Shown here: piece after piece, positions 12,336 through 21,292 of the stretch
How positions within the stretch are numbered: the first letter of the stretch is position 1
Layout: every line of letters begins with the position of its first letter
Source of the DNA: Actinobacillus sp. GY-402
GTDB lineage: Bacteria > Pseudomonadota > Gammaproteobacteria > Enterobacterales > Pasteurellaceae
Direction: 5' to 3'
NCBI RefSeq assembly: GCF_014843355.1
Contig: NZ_CP062137.1
Span: 2,394,110 to 2,458,109 of the forward strand
DNA: 64,000 nt
Made by a program: the position numbers and the translations under genes
Notes under the pieces: generated by a model
The model's database searches: none
Seen by the model: the letters and a program-made list of their open reading frames with translations, nothing else
Told to the model about the DNA's origin: nothing

Positions 12336-12376
12336 AAGTGCGGTCGAAAAAACGTAAGAAATTTTGACCGCACTTT
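12336..12376 (-). repeat. Intra-operon hairpin between xylF and xylG (inverted uptake signals)
   Basis: AAGTGCGGTC (12336-12345) and GACCGCACTT (12366-12375) face each other and can form a 10-bp stem in the minus-strand mRNA, just after xylF. The sequence following on that strand (TCAACCC) is not a T-run, so complete termination is unlikely. The likely effect is partial termination or 3'-end protection of xylF mRNA, raising binding protein over transporter; this is inference. Confidence 0.7.
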
Positions 12377-12396
12377 TGAGAAGTTACATTGCCGAA

Positions 12397-13395
12397 TTAT
12401 TGATAAACCGCCTCTTTGGTGTGAAAACCGTCTTTGATAACGGTGCTGTCGATGTTGTCTTTGGTGACGACGATCGGATCGAGCAGATAAGCGTCCACCT
12501 CTTTTAACCCGTTGTTTAATTTGGCGTTGGATTCAATTTTGCTTTCTTTACCTAAGGCCACCGCAATTTCAGCCGCTTTATCCGCCAGATTGGTAATCGG
12601 TTTGTACACGGTCATGGTTTGCGTGCCTTCCACAATACGTTTAATCGCCGCCAAATCCGCATCTTGACCGGAAATCGCCACTTTGCCGGATAATCCTTGC
12701 GCGCTTAACGCCTGGATTGCGCCGCCTGCGGTGGCATCGTTGGAGGCGACGACCGCATCAATGTTATTTTTATTTGCGGTTAAGGCGTTTTCCATAATTT
12801 GTAAGGCTTTTTCCGCAAGCCAGCTGTCAACCCATTGATCGCCCACCACTTTAATTTTGCCGCTGTCGATTAACGGCTGCAGCACTTTCATTTGACCTTT
12901 ACGGAACAATTTCGCGTTGTTGTCCACAGGCGAGCCGCCCATCAGGAAATAATTTCCTTCCGGTTTTTTCTCAACAATTGCGCCGGCTTGTAATTCACCC
13001 ACTTTTTCGTTATCGAAGGACACGTAAAAATCCAGGTCCGCATTATTAATTAAACGGTCGTAAGCTAATACTTTCACCCCTTCTTTTTTGGCTTCCGCAA
13101 TCACATTGCTTAATACATCGCCGTTATGAGGAATAATCACTAAAACATCCACATTTTTATTTAACATATTTTCAATTTGCGAAATTTGTGCCGCATCGTC
13201 GCCGTTTGCCGACTGAACCAATACTTTTGCGCCCAGAGCTTCCGCTTTTTTGGTAAAGATGTCCCGGTCTTTCTGCCATCTTTCCAAACGTAAATCGTCA
13301 ATAGACATGCCAATGGTTAAATCTTTTGCTAAAGCCGGATTGCAACAGATTGAAACCGCCGCAACAAGCGATAATAAAGCCGTTTTCATTTTCAT
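12397..13395 (-). CDS. xylF: D-xylose-binding periplasmic protein XylF
   Basis: 332 residues (E. coli 330). A Sec signal peptide, MKMKTALLSLVAAVSICCNP followed by ALA, has cleavage expected before KDLTIG. The mature protein is a type I periplasmic binding protein: GMSIDDLRLERWQKDRDIF near its start, VLVIIPHNGDVLSNVI, and VAISGQDADLAAIKRIVEGT. It captures D-xylose for XylGH. First gene of the minus-strand xyl operon, reading away from the XylR/CRP control region. Confidence 0.96.
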   Translation of the reverse strand: MKMKTALLSLVAAVSICCNPALAKDLTIGMSIDDLRLERWQKDRDIFTKKAEALGAKVLVQSANGDDAAQISQIENMLNKNVDVLVIIPHNGDVLSNVIAEAKKEGVKVLAYDRLINNADLDFYVSFDNEKVGELQAGAIVEKKPEGNYFLMGGSPVDNNAKLFRKGQMKVLQPLIDSGKIKVVGDQWVDSWLAEKALQIMENALTANKNNIDAVVASNDATAGGAIQALSAQGLSGKVAISGQDADLAAIKRIVEGTQTMTVYKPITNLADKAAEIAVALGKESKIESNAKLNNGLKEVDAYLLDPIVVTKDNIDSTVIKDGFHTKEAVYQ

Positions 13396-13498
13396 AATGA
13401 CACCTCGAATAGTTAGGTTAATGACGTTAGAGCAACAACCAACTTAGCTCTGAACGAAGTTTGAGCATCTTGCCGGCTAAATTCAATTATCAGATTTG

Positions 13499-13579
13499 AT
13501 AATGTCATTACGTTTTTTCATTTCTGTGATCCCCCGCACAATTACGAATTATCGAAATGAAAAAACGAAATAACATAAT
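13499..13579. promoter_or_regulatory. Symmetric XylR-type operator of the divergent xylF/xylA promoters
   Basis: Two 26-bp arms (13499-13524 and 13554-13579) are inverted copies matching at 23 of 26 positions. Their inner 14 bp, CGTTTTTTCATTTC and GAAATGAAAAAACG, are perfect. The arms are separated by 29 bp containing a CRP-like box. In E. coli, XylR binds two sites flanking CRP between the same two genes, so each arm is probably one XylR site, one per promoter. The binding assignment is inference from layout and symmetry. Confidence 0.8.
13525..13540. promoter_or_regulatory. CRP-like site between the xyl operator arms
   Basis: TGTGA-TCCCCC-GCACA matches the CRP consensus TGTGA-N6-TCACA at 9 of 10 core positions. 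It begins immediately after the left operator arm. Cyclic-AMP control of xylose genes by CRP at this place is known in E. coli. Confidence 0.7.
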
Positions 13580-13651
13580 TGCGGGTAATCTCATTTTTTC
13601 CGATGATGCTTGCGAACGTTATTCACTCATGTCCATTTAGGAGAAACCATT

Positions 13652-14965
13652 ATGACAAACTACTTCGACAAAATTGAAAAAGTAAAATATGAAGGTGCGG
13701 ATTCGACTAATCCGTTCGCATACAAACACTACAATGCGAATGAAGTGATTTTAGGGAAAACGATGGCGGAACATTTACGATTAGCCGTGTGTTATTGGCA
13801 TACTTTCTGCTGGAACGGTAATGACATGTTCGGAGTGGGTTCGCTTGATCGCAGTTGGCAAAAAATGTCGGATCCGCTGGCGGCGGCAAAACAAAAAGCG
13901 GATATCGCTTTTGAATTTTTAACCAAATTAGGTGTGCCTTATTACTGTTTTCACGATGTGGATATTGCGCCGGAAGGCAATTCATATCGGGAATATGTCA
14001 GCAATTTCAATACGATAGTGGATATTCTGGAACAAAAACAAGCGGAAAGCGGAGTGAAATTATTGTGGGGAACGGCAAACTGTTTTAGTCATCCGCGGTA
14101 TATGTCCGGTGCGGCCACCAATCCGAATCCTGAAATTTTCGCCCGTGCCGCCGCCCAGGTGTTTAACGCTATGAACGCCACCAAACGTTTAGGCGGAGAA
14201 AATTATGTATTGTGGGGCGGTCGTGAAGGTTATGAAACGTTATTAAATACGGATTTACGCCGGGAACGCGAGCAAATCGGTCGCTTTATGCAAATGGTGG
14301 CGGAACATAAACATAAAATCGGTTTCAACGGCACCTTATTAATCGAACCGAAACCTCAGGAACCGACCAAACATCAATACGATTATGACGTTGCGACGGT
14401 TTACGGTTTCTTAAAACAATTCGGCTTGGAAAAAGAAATCAAGGTCAACATTGAAGCGAATCATGCCACCTTGGCGGGACATTCCTTCCAGCATGAAATC
14501 GCCACTGCCGCCGCCTTGGATATTTTAGGTTCTATCGACGCCAACCGCGGCGATCCGCAACTCGGTTGGGATACCGACCAATTCCCGAACAGCGTGGAAG
14601 AAAACACGTTAGCGCTTTATGAAATTCTAAAAGCCGGCGGCTTAACCACGGGCGGCTTCAACTTTGATGCGAAAATCCGCCGTCAAAGTATCGATCCTGA
14701 GGATTTATTCTACGGCCATATCGGCGCTATCGACGTGCTGGCGTTATCCTTAAAACGCGCCGCCAAAATGCTGGAAGATAATGTGTTGCAAAATCTGGTG
14801 GAGCAACGTTACGCGGGCTGGAACGGCGAATTGGGACAACAGATTTTAACCGGTAAATCTTCCCTTGAAGCGCTGGCTCAAGCGGCGCAAACATTGGATC
14901 CTAAACCGGTTTCCGGTCGACAGGAATATCTTGAAAACTTGGTGAACGGATATATTTATCGTTAA
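13652..14965 (+). CDS. xylA: Xylose isomerase
   Basis: 437 residues (E. coli 440). The frame opens at 13610, but the ATG at 13652 follows TTTAGGAGAAACC and gives the family start [15 protein letters not shown]. Catalytic His101 and Asp104 are in [11 protein letters not shown], metal ligand Glu232 in [18 protein letters not shown], and [16 protein letters not shown] follows. It interconverts D-xylose and D-xylulose, the first intracellular step. First gene of the plus-strand operon, followed by xylB after a hairpin. Confidence 0.97.
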   Translation: MTNYFDKIEKVKYEGADSTNPFAYKHYNANEVILGKTMAEHLRLAVCYWHTFCWNGNDMFGVGSLDRSWQKMSDPLAAAKQKADIAFEFLTKLGVPYYCFHDVDIAPEGNSYREYVSNFNTIVDILEQKQAESGVKLLWGTANCFSHPRYMSGAATNPNPEIFARAAAQVFNAMNATKRLGGENYVLWGGREGYETLLNTDLRREREQIGRFMQMVAEHKHKIGFNGTLLIEPKPQEPTKHQYDYDVATVYGFLKQFGLEKEIKVNIEANHATLAGHSFQHEIATAAALDILGSIDANRGDPQLGWDTDQFPNSVEENTLALYEILKAGGLTTGGFNFDAKIRRQSIDPEDLFYGHIGAIDVLALSLKRAAKMLEDNVLQNLVEQRYAGWNGELGQQILTGKSSLEALAQAAQTLDPKPVSGRQEYLENLVNGYIYR

Positions 14966-14974
14966 TTCCATCGT

Positions 14975-15017
14975 AAAGTGCGGTTGAAAAATCTTTGCTT
15001 TTTTTGACCGCACTTTT
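14975..15017 (+). repeat. Intra-operon hairpin between xylA and xylB (inverted uptake signals)
   Basis: AAAGTGCGGT (14975-14984) pairs with ACCGCACTTT (15007-15016) as a 10-bp stem, and A-rich and T-rich stretches inside extend it. It fills the gap from the xylA stop to the xylB Shine-Dalgarno (ATAAGGAG). The sequence after the stem is TAATAAGG, not a T-run, so partial termination or mRNA protection is more likely than a full stop. Confidence 0.7.
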
Positions 15018-15031
15018 AATAAGGAGCCTTT

Positions 15032-16477
15032 ATGTATATTGGTATCGACTTAGGCACTTCCGGGGTAAAAGCGGTTCTGTTAGATGAAAATCAACGTATT
15101 ATTGCCGCCACACAACAATCCCTTCCCATTTCTCGCCCGCACCCGCTTTGGTCGGAGCAAAATCCCGAAGACTGGTGGCATGCCGCCAACCTCGCCATGT
15201 TAGCGCTTGCTCGGCAGCAGGATTTATCTGCGGTAAAAGCCATCGGTTTGACCGGACAAATGCACGGCGCCACCTTGTTAGATAAACAAAACAACGTGTT
15301 GCGGCCGGCGATCTTATGGAATGACGGGCGCAGTTTTGCCGAATGCAAAGAACTGGAAAAACGCGTTCCCCGTTCTCGCGAAATTACCGGCAACTTAATG
15401 ATGCCGGGATTCACCGCGCCTAAACTTAAGTGGGTTCGTCGGCATGAACCCGCCGTTGCGGAAAAAATCAGTAAAGTGTTGTTGCCGAAGGATTATTTGC
15501 GCCTGATGATGACCGGCGAATACGCATCCGATATGTCCGACGCCTCCGGCACTATGTGGTTGAATGTGGCGAAACGGAATTGGGACAAATCTTTGCTCGA
15601 CGCCTGCGGGCTGGACGAAAGCAAGATGCCGAAACTGTTTGAAGGTAATCAAATCACGGGATATTTGCGCGCGGATCTTGCCAAAAACTGGAAAATGAAT
15701 GCGGTGCCGGTGGTGGCCGGCGGCGGCGACAATGCGGCGGGCGCTATCGGCATCGGTTTGTATAAAACGGGGCAAGCCATGCTGTCTTTGGGCACTTCCG
15801 GCGTGTATTTCGTGGTCACCGATAAATTCACTGCGAATCCGCAAAAAGCGGTGCACAGTTTCTGTCACGCCTTGCCGGATCGCTGGCATTTAATGTCGGT
15901 CATTTTAAGTGCGGCTTCCGCCGTGGATTGGGTGCAAAAAGCCGCAGGAATTGCAGACATTCATACGTTATTTCAAAAAGTGGAAAAAAGTGCGGTCAAT
16001 TCCGAGGCGATTTTTTTACCTTATCTTTCCGGCGAGCGCACCCCGCATAACGACGCCAATGCCAAAGGCGTATTCTGGGGATTAAGCCATAACGACGATC
16101 AAATCACCATAGCGAAAGCCGTGGTGGAAGGCGTGAGTTTCGCCCTGGCGGAAGGCATTGACGTTTTGCATGAAACCGGCGTGACGGCGGATCACATCGC
16201 TTTAATCGGCGGCGGGGCGAAGAGCGCTTACTGGCGCCAACTGCTGGCGGACGTTTCGGGCCGAACCATGGAATATCGCACCGGCGGCGATGTGGGACCG
16301 GCTCTCGGCGCGGCTAAATTGGCGCAAATTGCGTTGAATCCTCATGAAGATATCGCGAATTTCTGCCGTCCTTTGCCGTTAGAAGCGGTTTATCGTCCGA
16401 ATGCCGAACGCACCGCGTATTACGCGGAAAAACGGGCGAAATACGCGGCGTTGTATCAGCGGCTGAAAGGACTTTAA
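15032..16477 (+). CDS. xylB: Xylulokinase
   Basis: 481 residues of the FGGY sugar-kinase family (E. coli XylB 484). It opens MYIGIDLGTSGVKAVLLDEN (ATP-binding phosphate loop). Catalytic Asp233 is in GGGDNAAGAIG, and the C-terminal GGGAKSAYWRQLLADVSGR and GPALGAAKLA complete the ATPase core. It phosphorylates D-xylulose to D-xylulose 5-phosphate for the pentose phosphate pathway. An exact uptake signal lies inside the gene at 15988-15996, read as KSAVNS. Confidence 0.97.
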   Translation: MYIGIDLGTSGVKAVLLDENQRIIAATQQSLPISRPHPLWSEQNPEDWWHAANLAMLALARQQDLSAVKAIGLTGQMHGATLLDKQNNVLRPAILWNDGRSFAECKELEKRVPRSREITGNLMMPGFTAPKLKWVRRHEPAVAEKISKVLLPKDYLRLMMTGEYASDMSDASGTMWLNVAKRNWDKSLLDACGLDESKMPKLFEGNQITGYLRADLAKNWKMNAVPVVAGGGDNAAGAIGIGLYKTGQAMLSLGTSGVYFVVTDKFTANPQKAVHSFCHALPDRWHLMSVILSAASAVDWVQKAAGIADIHTLFQKVEKSAVNSEAIFLPYLSGERTPHNDANAKGVFWGLSHNDDQITIAKAVVEGVSFALAEGIDVLHETGVTADHIALIGGGAKSAYWRQLLADVSGRTMEYRTGGDVGPALGAAKLAQIALNPHEDIANFCRPLPLEAVYRPNAERTAYYAEKRAKYAALYQRLKGL

Positions 16478-16482
16478 ACGCT

Positions 16483-16567
16483 AAAGTGCGGTCAAAAATT
16501 CAAACGTTTTTTATCGGCAGGAAGAATTCGCTTTTAAAAAAACGTGCGATTTTTTGACCGCACTTTT
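16483..16567. terminator. Inverted uptake-signal pair after xylB
   Basis: AAAGTGCGGTCAAAAA (16483-16498) and TTTTTGACCGCACTTT (16551-16566) are perfectly complementary over 16 bp with a 52-nt loop. The right arm runs into TTTTTTCTCC. It is a plausible xylAB terminator, although the loop is long. Confidence 0.65.
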
Positions 16568-16622
16568 TTCTCCGTTCGTCGTTCTGTATAATCCTTGGAA
16601 AATTTTTCGAGGATATCTTTTT

Positions 16623-17603
16623 ATGCAAAATCAACCGCATTTTTACCGCGGGCGTTTTTCCGTCGCGCCGATGCTGGATTGGACGACGCGTCATTGCCGT
16701 TATTTTCACCGTCAGTTCAGTCGCCATGCGCTGCTTTACACGGAAATGGTGACGACTCAGGCGATTGTACACGCCAGTTACGATCATCTTGAGTTTGATC
16801 CGGCGGAAAATCCCGTTGCCGTGCAACTGGGCGGCAGCGATCCCGCGCAGTTGGCGCATTGTGCCAAATTGGCGGAAGCGCGAGGGTATCGGGAAGTGAA
16901 CTTGAATGTGGGTTGCCCTTCGGATCGCGTTCAAAACGGCATGTTCGGCGCCTGTTTAATGGCGAAAGCGGATTTGGTGGCGGAATCCGTGGCGAAAATG
17001 CAGGCGGCCGTTTCGATTCCGGTGACCGTCAAAACGCGTATCGGGATTGATGAGTCGGACAGTTATGAATTCTTGTGCGATTTTGTACAAAAAGTGACCG
17101 AAGCCGGTTGCCGAGAACTTATCGTTCATGCGCGTAAGGCTTGGCTTTCCGGTCTCAGCCCGAAAGAAAACCGCGAAATTCCTCCGTTGGATTATGAACG
17201 GGTTTATCGGCTTAAACGGGATTTTCCTCATGTTTTCATCAGCATTAACGGCGGGATAAAAACCTTAGAAGAAATGACTGCCCATTTGCAGCGGGTGGAC
17301 GGCGTTATGGTGGGGCGCGAAGCCTATCAGAATCCGTCATTGCTCGGAACCGTCGATCAGGCGTTGTTTGATCCGTCGGCGCCGATTGTCAGCGCCCGTG
17401 AAGCGGTAGAAAACATGTTGCCTTATATCGAACGCCAGTTAAGTCAAGGCGTGTATCTGAATCACATTGTGCGTCACATGCTAGGCGCATTCCAAGGTTG
17501 CAAAGGCGCGCGCCAATGGCGTCGTTATCTTAGCGAAAATGCCTACAAACCTGGCGCGGATGCGGAAGTGGTGCGAACCGCCTTAAGCTTTGTGGACGCG
17601 TAA
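16623..17603 (+). CDS. dusA: tRNA-dihydrouridine synthase A
   Basis: 326 residues from the ATG at 16623, which follows GAGGATATC; an upstream start at 16554 would place the N-terminus inside the uptake-signal repeat and is rejected. A flavoprotein TIM barrel with [15 protein letters not shown] at the start, catalytic Cys98 in [13 protein letters not shown], and [10 protein letters not shown] and [15 protein letters not shown] farther on. It reduces uridines at D-loop positions 20/20a of tRNA. The length and the [19 protein letters not shown] segment fit DusA rather than DusB or DusC. Confidence 0.93.
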   Translation: MQNQPHFYRGRFSVAPMLDWTTRHCRYFHRQFSRHALLYTEMVTTQAIVHASYDHLEFDPAENPVAVQLGGSDPAQLAHCAKLAEARGYREVNLNVGCPSDRVQNGMFGACLMAKADLVAESVAKMQAAVSIPVTVKTRIGIDESDSYEFLCDFVQKVTEAGCRELIVHARKAWLSGLSPKENREIPPLDYERVYRLKRDFPHVFISINGGIKTLEEMTAHLQRVDGVMVGREAYQNPSLLGTVDQALFDPSAPIVSAREAVENMLPYIERQLSQGVYLNHIVRHMLGAFQGCKGARQWRRYLSENAYKPGADAEVVRTALSFVDA

Positions 17604-17664
17604 AGTGCGGTCGAAATTTAAAAGATTTTTTGAAAAACGTTTAAAATTCTGACCGCACTTTTCA
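17602..17664. terminator. Inverted uptake-signal pair between convergent dusA and amtB
   Basis: AAAGTGCGGTC (17602-17612) and GACCGCACTTT (17651-17661) are perfectly complementary. The left arm overlaps the dusA stop codon (17601-17603), and the amtB stop codon begins at 17668. It probably ends both transcripts; the loop is 38 nt. Confidence 0.65.
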
Positions 17665-17667
17665 GCC

Positions 17668-18963
17668 TTATTCCACCCGTTCGCCGTGTAAAACCAAATC
17701 GAGGCCTTGCCGTTCTTCGTCATAATCGACGCGCAAACCGACGGTTTTGTCGATTAACTTCAGCAAAATAGCGCTGCCGACGGCGCTGTAGGCGATGGTG
17801 ATTAACACGCTTTCGATTTGAATCCATAAAGTGGTATCTGTGGCGGAAATATCGGTGGACACGAAAACGCCCGTTAACACCGCGCCGACAATACCGCCGA
17901 TGCCGTGAATGCCGAATGCGTCGAGCGAATCGTCGTAACCCAGCCAATATTTAAGTTTGGTGGCTGTGAAAAAGCAGACGGCGCTGGTGATCGCTCCGAT
18001 GGCTAATGCGCTTTGCGGCGACACGAAGCCTGCAGCCGGCGTAATGCCGACCAAACCGGCGATGGCGCCGGACGCCAGTCCCAGTGCCGAAGGTTTGTGT
18101 TTAAGGCAGACTTCGATGAAAATCCAGGTTAATGCCGCTGCGGCGGTGGCGATTTGCGTCGCAACAAGCGCCATGCCGGCACGTGCGTCCGCCGCCAGGG
18201 CGGAACCGGCATTAAAGCCGAACCAGCCTATCCACAACATTGCGGTGCCGATTAATGTCAATACCAGGTTATGCGGCATCATCGATTCGCGTCCGTAGCC
18301 GACCCGTTTGCCGATGACTACGGCGGCCACTAAACCCGCAATGCCGGCGTTAATGTGAATTACCGTACCGCCGGCGTAGTCCAATACGCCGTCTAATGCC
18401 AGCCAGCCGCCCGGCCCCCATACCCAATGTGCGGTCGGCACATAAATCAGTAATGACCATAAACCGACAAACCAGAGTAATGCGGAAAATTTCATTCGCT
18501 CGGCAAAGGCACCGGTAATGATGGCGCCGGCGATCACGGCAAACGCCATTTGAAACAGCATAAAGACGGATTCCGGAATGCTTGCTGCGCCGGGATAAAC
18601 CGTGACAAGACCTTTTTCCGTCAATAAATCCAGGCCGTTTAAGAAGAAACGATCCGCGCCGCCGATGAGCCCGATGTTAGGCGTGAATGCCAAACTGTAG
18701 CCGAAACAAACCCAAATAATTGCAATTAAACAACATGTTGCGAAACTTTGCATCATTGTGGCAAGAACGTTTTTCTTGCGAACCATGCCGGCATAGAATA
18801 ATGCCAATCCGGGAATCGTCATAAATAATACTAAAATCGTGGAAACCATGACCCAAGTGGTGTCGCCCGCACTGATGACGGAGATCGATTGCAGCCAGTC
18901 GGCGGTGCTTGCCGCGGCGGCGCCCGGCAGCATAAGCATGGCCGTTAAGGAAAGTCTTTTCAT
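17668..18963 (-). CDS. amtB: Ammonium channel AmtB
   Basis: 431 residues with a cleavable signal sequence (MKRLSLTAMLMLPGAAAAST), as in E. coli AmtB, and eleven predicted membrane spans. The twin pore histidines are visible in GGTVIHINAGIAGLVAAVV and DAFGIHGIGGIVGAVLTGVF. It conducts ammonium across the inner membrane and is blocked by the PII protein GlnK. The partner gene glnK is directly upstream on the same strand, 38 nt away. Confidence 0.96.
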   Translation of the reverse strand: MKRLSLTAMLMLPGAAAASTADWLQSISVISAGDTTWVMVSTILVLFMTIPGLALFYAGMVRKKNVLATMMQSFATCCLIAIIWVCFGYSLAFTPNIGLIGGADRFFLNGLDLLTEKGLVTVYPGAASIPESVFMLFQMAFAVIAGAIITGAFAERMKFSALLWFVGLWSLLIYVPTAHWVWGPGGWLALDGVLDYAGGTVIHINAGIAGLVAAVVIGKRVGYGRESMMPHNLVLTLIGTAMLWIGWFGFNAGSALAADARAGMALVATQIATAAAALTWIFIEVCLKHKPSALGLASGAIAGLVGITPAAGFVSPQSALAIGAITSAVCFFTATKLKYWLGYDDSLDAFGIHGIGGIVGAVLTGVFVSTDISATDTTLWIQIESVLITIAYSAVGSAILLKLIDKTVGLRVDYDEERQGLDLVLHGERVE

Positions 18964-19001
18964 CTTATTACCTCAAAAATTCCGAAAAAAACAATGAAAA
19001 A

Positions 19002-19364
<363 letters not shown>

Positions 19365-19469
19365 TTAATGGTTGAAAAAAAGCAAAACGAATCCTGTACC
19401 CTTGACGAAATCAACGGCAAAATTGTGCTTTTTTTACTTTTGCAGGGGAAATAGAAAGTCAGAAAAGAC

Positions 19470-19507
19470 GAAGAATTTCCTCGGCATATACCGCCACCGA
19501 GGAAATG
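19470..19507 (-). terminator. Probable asnA terminator
   Basis: ATTTCCTCGG (19475-19484) and CCGAGGAAAT (19497-19506) form a perfect 10-bp stem with a 12-nt loop. On the minus strand it lies 80 nt after asnA and is followed by TCTTCGTCTTTTC, a moderate T-rich tail. It would separate asnA from glnK. Confidence 0.6.
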
Positions 19508-19585
19508 CTCGGATGGCTAGTATTCTTGGCGATGTGCAGCGAAATGCTGCGTCAAATTATCATTATTCATAATTAATTGATTCTA

Positions 19586-20578
19586 TTAGAGAATATTTTC
19601 AAATTGTTCCATTACGGCTTTTGGCCATACGCTGGATTGTACTTCACCGATATGGTGTTTTTGTAACAATAACATGGCTAAACGGGATTGGCCGATTCCG
19701 CCGCCGATGGAAAGCGGCATGCGACCGTTGATTAAATCCCGATGCCATTCAAGGTTTAATCGGTCTTCGTCATGGGTGAGCGCCAGTTGTCGGCGTAACG
19801 CGGTTTCATCTACGCGGATGCCCATGGAAGAAAGCTCGAATGCGCGGTTTAAAATCGGGTTCCAGACTAAAATATCGCCGTTTAAGCCTTTATATTCGCC
19901 TTCGGACGGCGTTGTCCAGTCGTCGTAATCCGGTGCGCGCATATCATGCGGTTTGCCGTCCGGTAAATCGCCGCCGATACCGATTAAGAATACCGCACCG
20001 TATTTTTTGCAGATTTCGTTTTCCCGTTCTTTATCCGTCATGTGCGGATATTCGCGTGCCAAATCTTCACTGTGAATAAAAGTGATTTCTTTGGGTAAGA
20101 ACGCTTTTAACCCGAATTTTTTTTCTACCGCTTCCTGAGTTTCCACAATGGCCGCATAGATTGAACGTACGGTTTCTTTTAAATAATCCAGATTGCGCTG
20201 TCCTGCCGGAATCACTTTTTCCCAGTCCCATTGATCCACGTAAACGGAATGGGTTTGGTCCAGGCTGTCTTCATCCGGGCGCAACGCTTTCATGTGAACG
20301 AATAGACCTTCGCCTTCCGCAAAGCCGAAACGCGCTAAGGTATGGCGTTTCCATTTGGCTAATGAATGAACCACTTCGAAGACGGCGTCTTCAATCATTT
20401 TGACATTAACTTGTACGGGTTTTTCTTTACCTGATAAATTGTCTTGAATCCCGTTACCGACTTGGCTTAAGATTGGACCCTGAACTTCGACTAATCCTAA
20501 ATGTTCGGCCAATTTTGTTGTAAATGTGTTTTTGGCAAAACTGATTTCTTGTTGTTGTAAGATAAACGATTTTTTCAT
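19586..20578 (-). CDS. asnA: Aspartate-ammonia ligase (asparagine synthetase A)
   Basis: 330 residues, equal to E. coli AsnA, a class II aminoacyl-tRNA-synthetase-like enzyme. Landmarks: [20 protein letters not shown] at the N-terminus, [16 protein letters not shown], and the C-terminal [20 protein letters not shown] motif 3. It makes asparagine from aspartate, ammonia and ATP. Divergent from asnC, as in E. coli, where AsnC activates asnA. It stands next to the ammonium-uptake genes glnK-amtB on the same strand. Confidence 0.97.
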   Translation of the reverse strand: MKKSFILQQQEISFAKNTFTTKLAEHLGLVEVQGPILSQVGNGIQDNLSGKEKPVQVNVKMIEDAVFEVVHSLAKWKRHTLARFGFAEGEGLFVHMKALRPDEDSLDQTHSVYVDQWDWEKVIPAGQRNLDYLKETVRSIYAAIVETQEAVEKKFGLKAFLPKEITFIHSEDLAREYPHMTDKERENEICKKYGAVFLIGIGGDLPDGKPHDMRAPDYDDWTTPSEGEYKGLNGDILVWNPILNRAFELSSMGIRVDETALRRQLALTHDEDRLNLEWHRDLINGRMPLSIGGGIGQSRLAMLLLQKHHIGEVQSSVWPKAVMEQFENIL

Positions 20579-20656
20579 GAAAATACCTTTGAATAAATAA
20601 AATGCTGCGTACTGTTAACGCTTGTTACATATTATTTAACAGGTAGAGAATTAAAT

Positions 20657-20686
20657 TCAACACTTTTTACTAAAAAATGTTATAAT
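20657..20686 (+). promoter_or_regulatory. Probable asnC promoter
   Basis: A perfect TATAAT (20681-20686) lies 79 nt before the asnC ATG; a weak -35, TTCAAC (20657-20662), is 18 bp upstream. The asnA/asnC intergenic region (20579-20764) is AT-rich and should also hold the asnA promoter and AsnC sites, which I could not delimit. Confidence 0.5.
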
Positions 20687-20764
20687 GATGAATATATTTA
20701 AATAATCGATTTAAAAATTAAATAAAATCTAAAATTTAGCCTAATAAGGTGACGAGGTGATGTT

Positions 20765-21217
20765 ATGCAGACAATCGATGCGCTAGATCAACAAATTTTA
20801 CGTGTATTAACCAAAGATGCCCGAACGCCTTACGCGGAAATGGCGAAAAACTTTGGTGTCAGCCCGGGCACGATTCATGTTCGGGTGGAAAAGATGCGTC
20901 AATCCGGTATTATTGAAGGCACTAAAGTGCGGATTGACGAACGTAAATTAGGTTATGACGTATGCTGTTTTATCGGGATCATCCTGAAATCGGCGAAAGA
21001 TTATGACAAAGTCATTAAACAGCTGGAAGCCTTTGATGAAGTGGTGGAAGCTTATTACACCACGGGCAATTATTCCATTTTCATCAAAGTGATGACCCAC
21101 ACCATCGCAGAATTGCATAGCGTACTGGCGACTAAAATTCAGTTGATTGATGAAATTCAATCTACCGAAACATTGATTTCCATGCAGAATCCTATTTTGC
21201 GCGATATTCGTCCTTAA
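20765..21217 (+). CDS. asnC: Lrp/AsnC-family regulator AsnC
   Basis: 150 residues with the Lrp/AsnC layout: N-terminal winged helix (DALDQQILRVLTKDARTPYA and FGVSPGTIHVRVEKMRQSG, residues 4-53), then the RAM ligand-binding domain. It should sense asparagine and regulate the divergent asnA; the shared intergenic region supports the specific name over a generic Lrp. The ATG follows GGTGACGAGGTGATG. Confidence 0.9.
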   Translation: MQTIDALDQQILRVLTKDARTPYAEMAKNFGVSPGTIHVRVEKMRQSGIIEGTKVRIDERKLGYDVCCFIGIILKSAKDYDKVIKQLEAFDEVVEAYYTTGNYSIFIKVMTHTIAELHSVLATKIQLIDEIQSTETLISMQNPILRDIRP

Positions 21218-21224
21218 TTCCGAT

Positions 21225-21258
21225 AAAGCCTTTCTTTCATATGAGAAAGGCTTTTTTT
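21225..21258. terminator. Intrinsic terminator after asnC
   Basis: AAAGCCTTTCT/AGAAAGGCTTT (21225-21253), a perfect 11-bp stem with a 7-nt loop followed by TTTTT. It lies between convergent asnC and comM. Confidence 0.9.
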
Positions 21259-21292
21259 AATTTATCGGTTAACGCACGTGGCGAATTTGTTG

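Noticed and set aside
16483..17661. Inverted repeats flanking dusA as transposon ends
   Set aside because: The repeats are ordinary uptake signals found throughout the window; no transposase or target duplication is present.
19400..19440. Sigma-54-like promoter for glnK (GCAA...GTGC on the plus strand)
   Set aside because: Spacing between the two elements is one base short and the outer bases do not match. Haemophilus-type Pasteurellaceae are also thought to lack RpoN.
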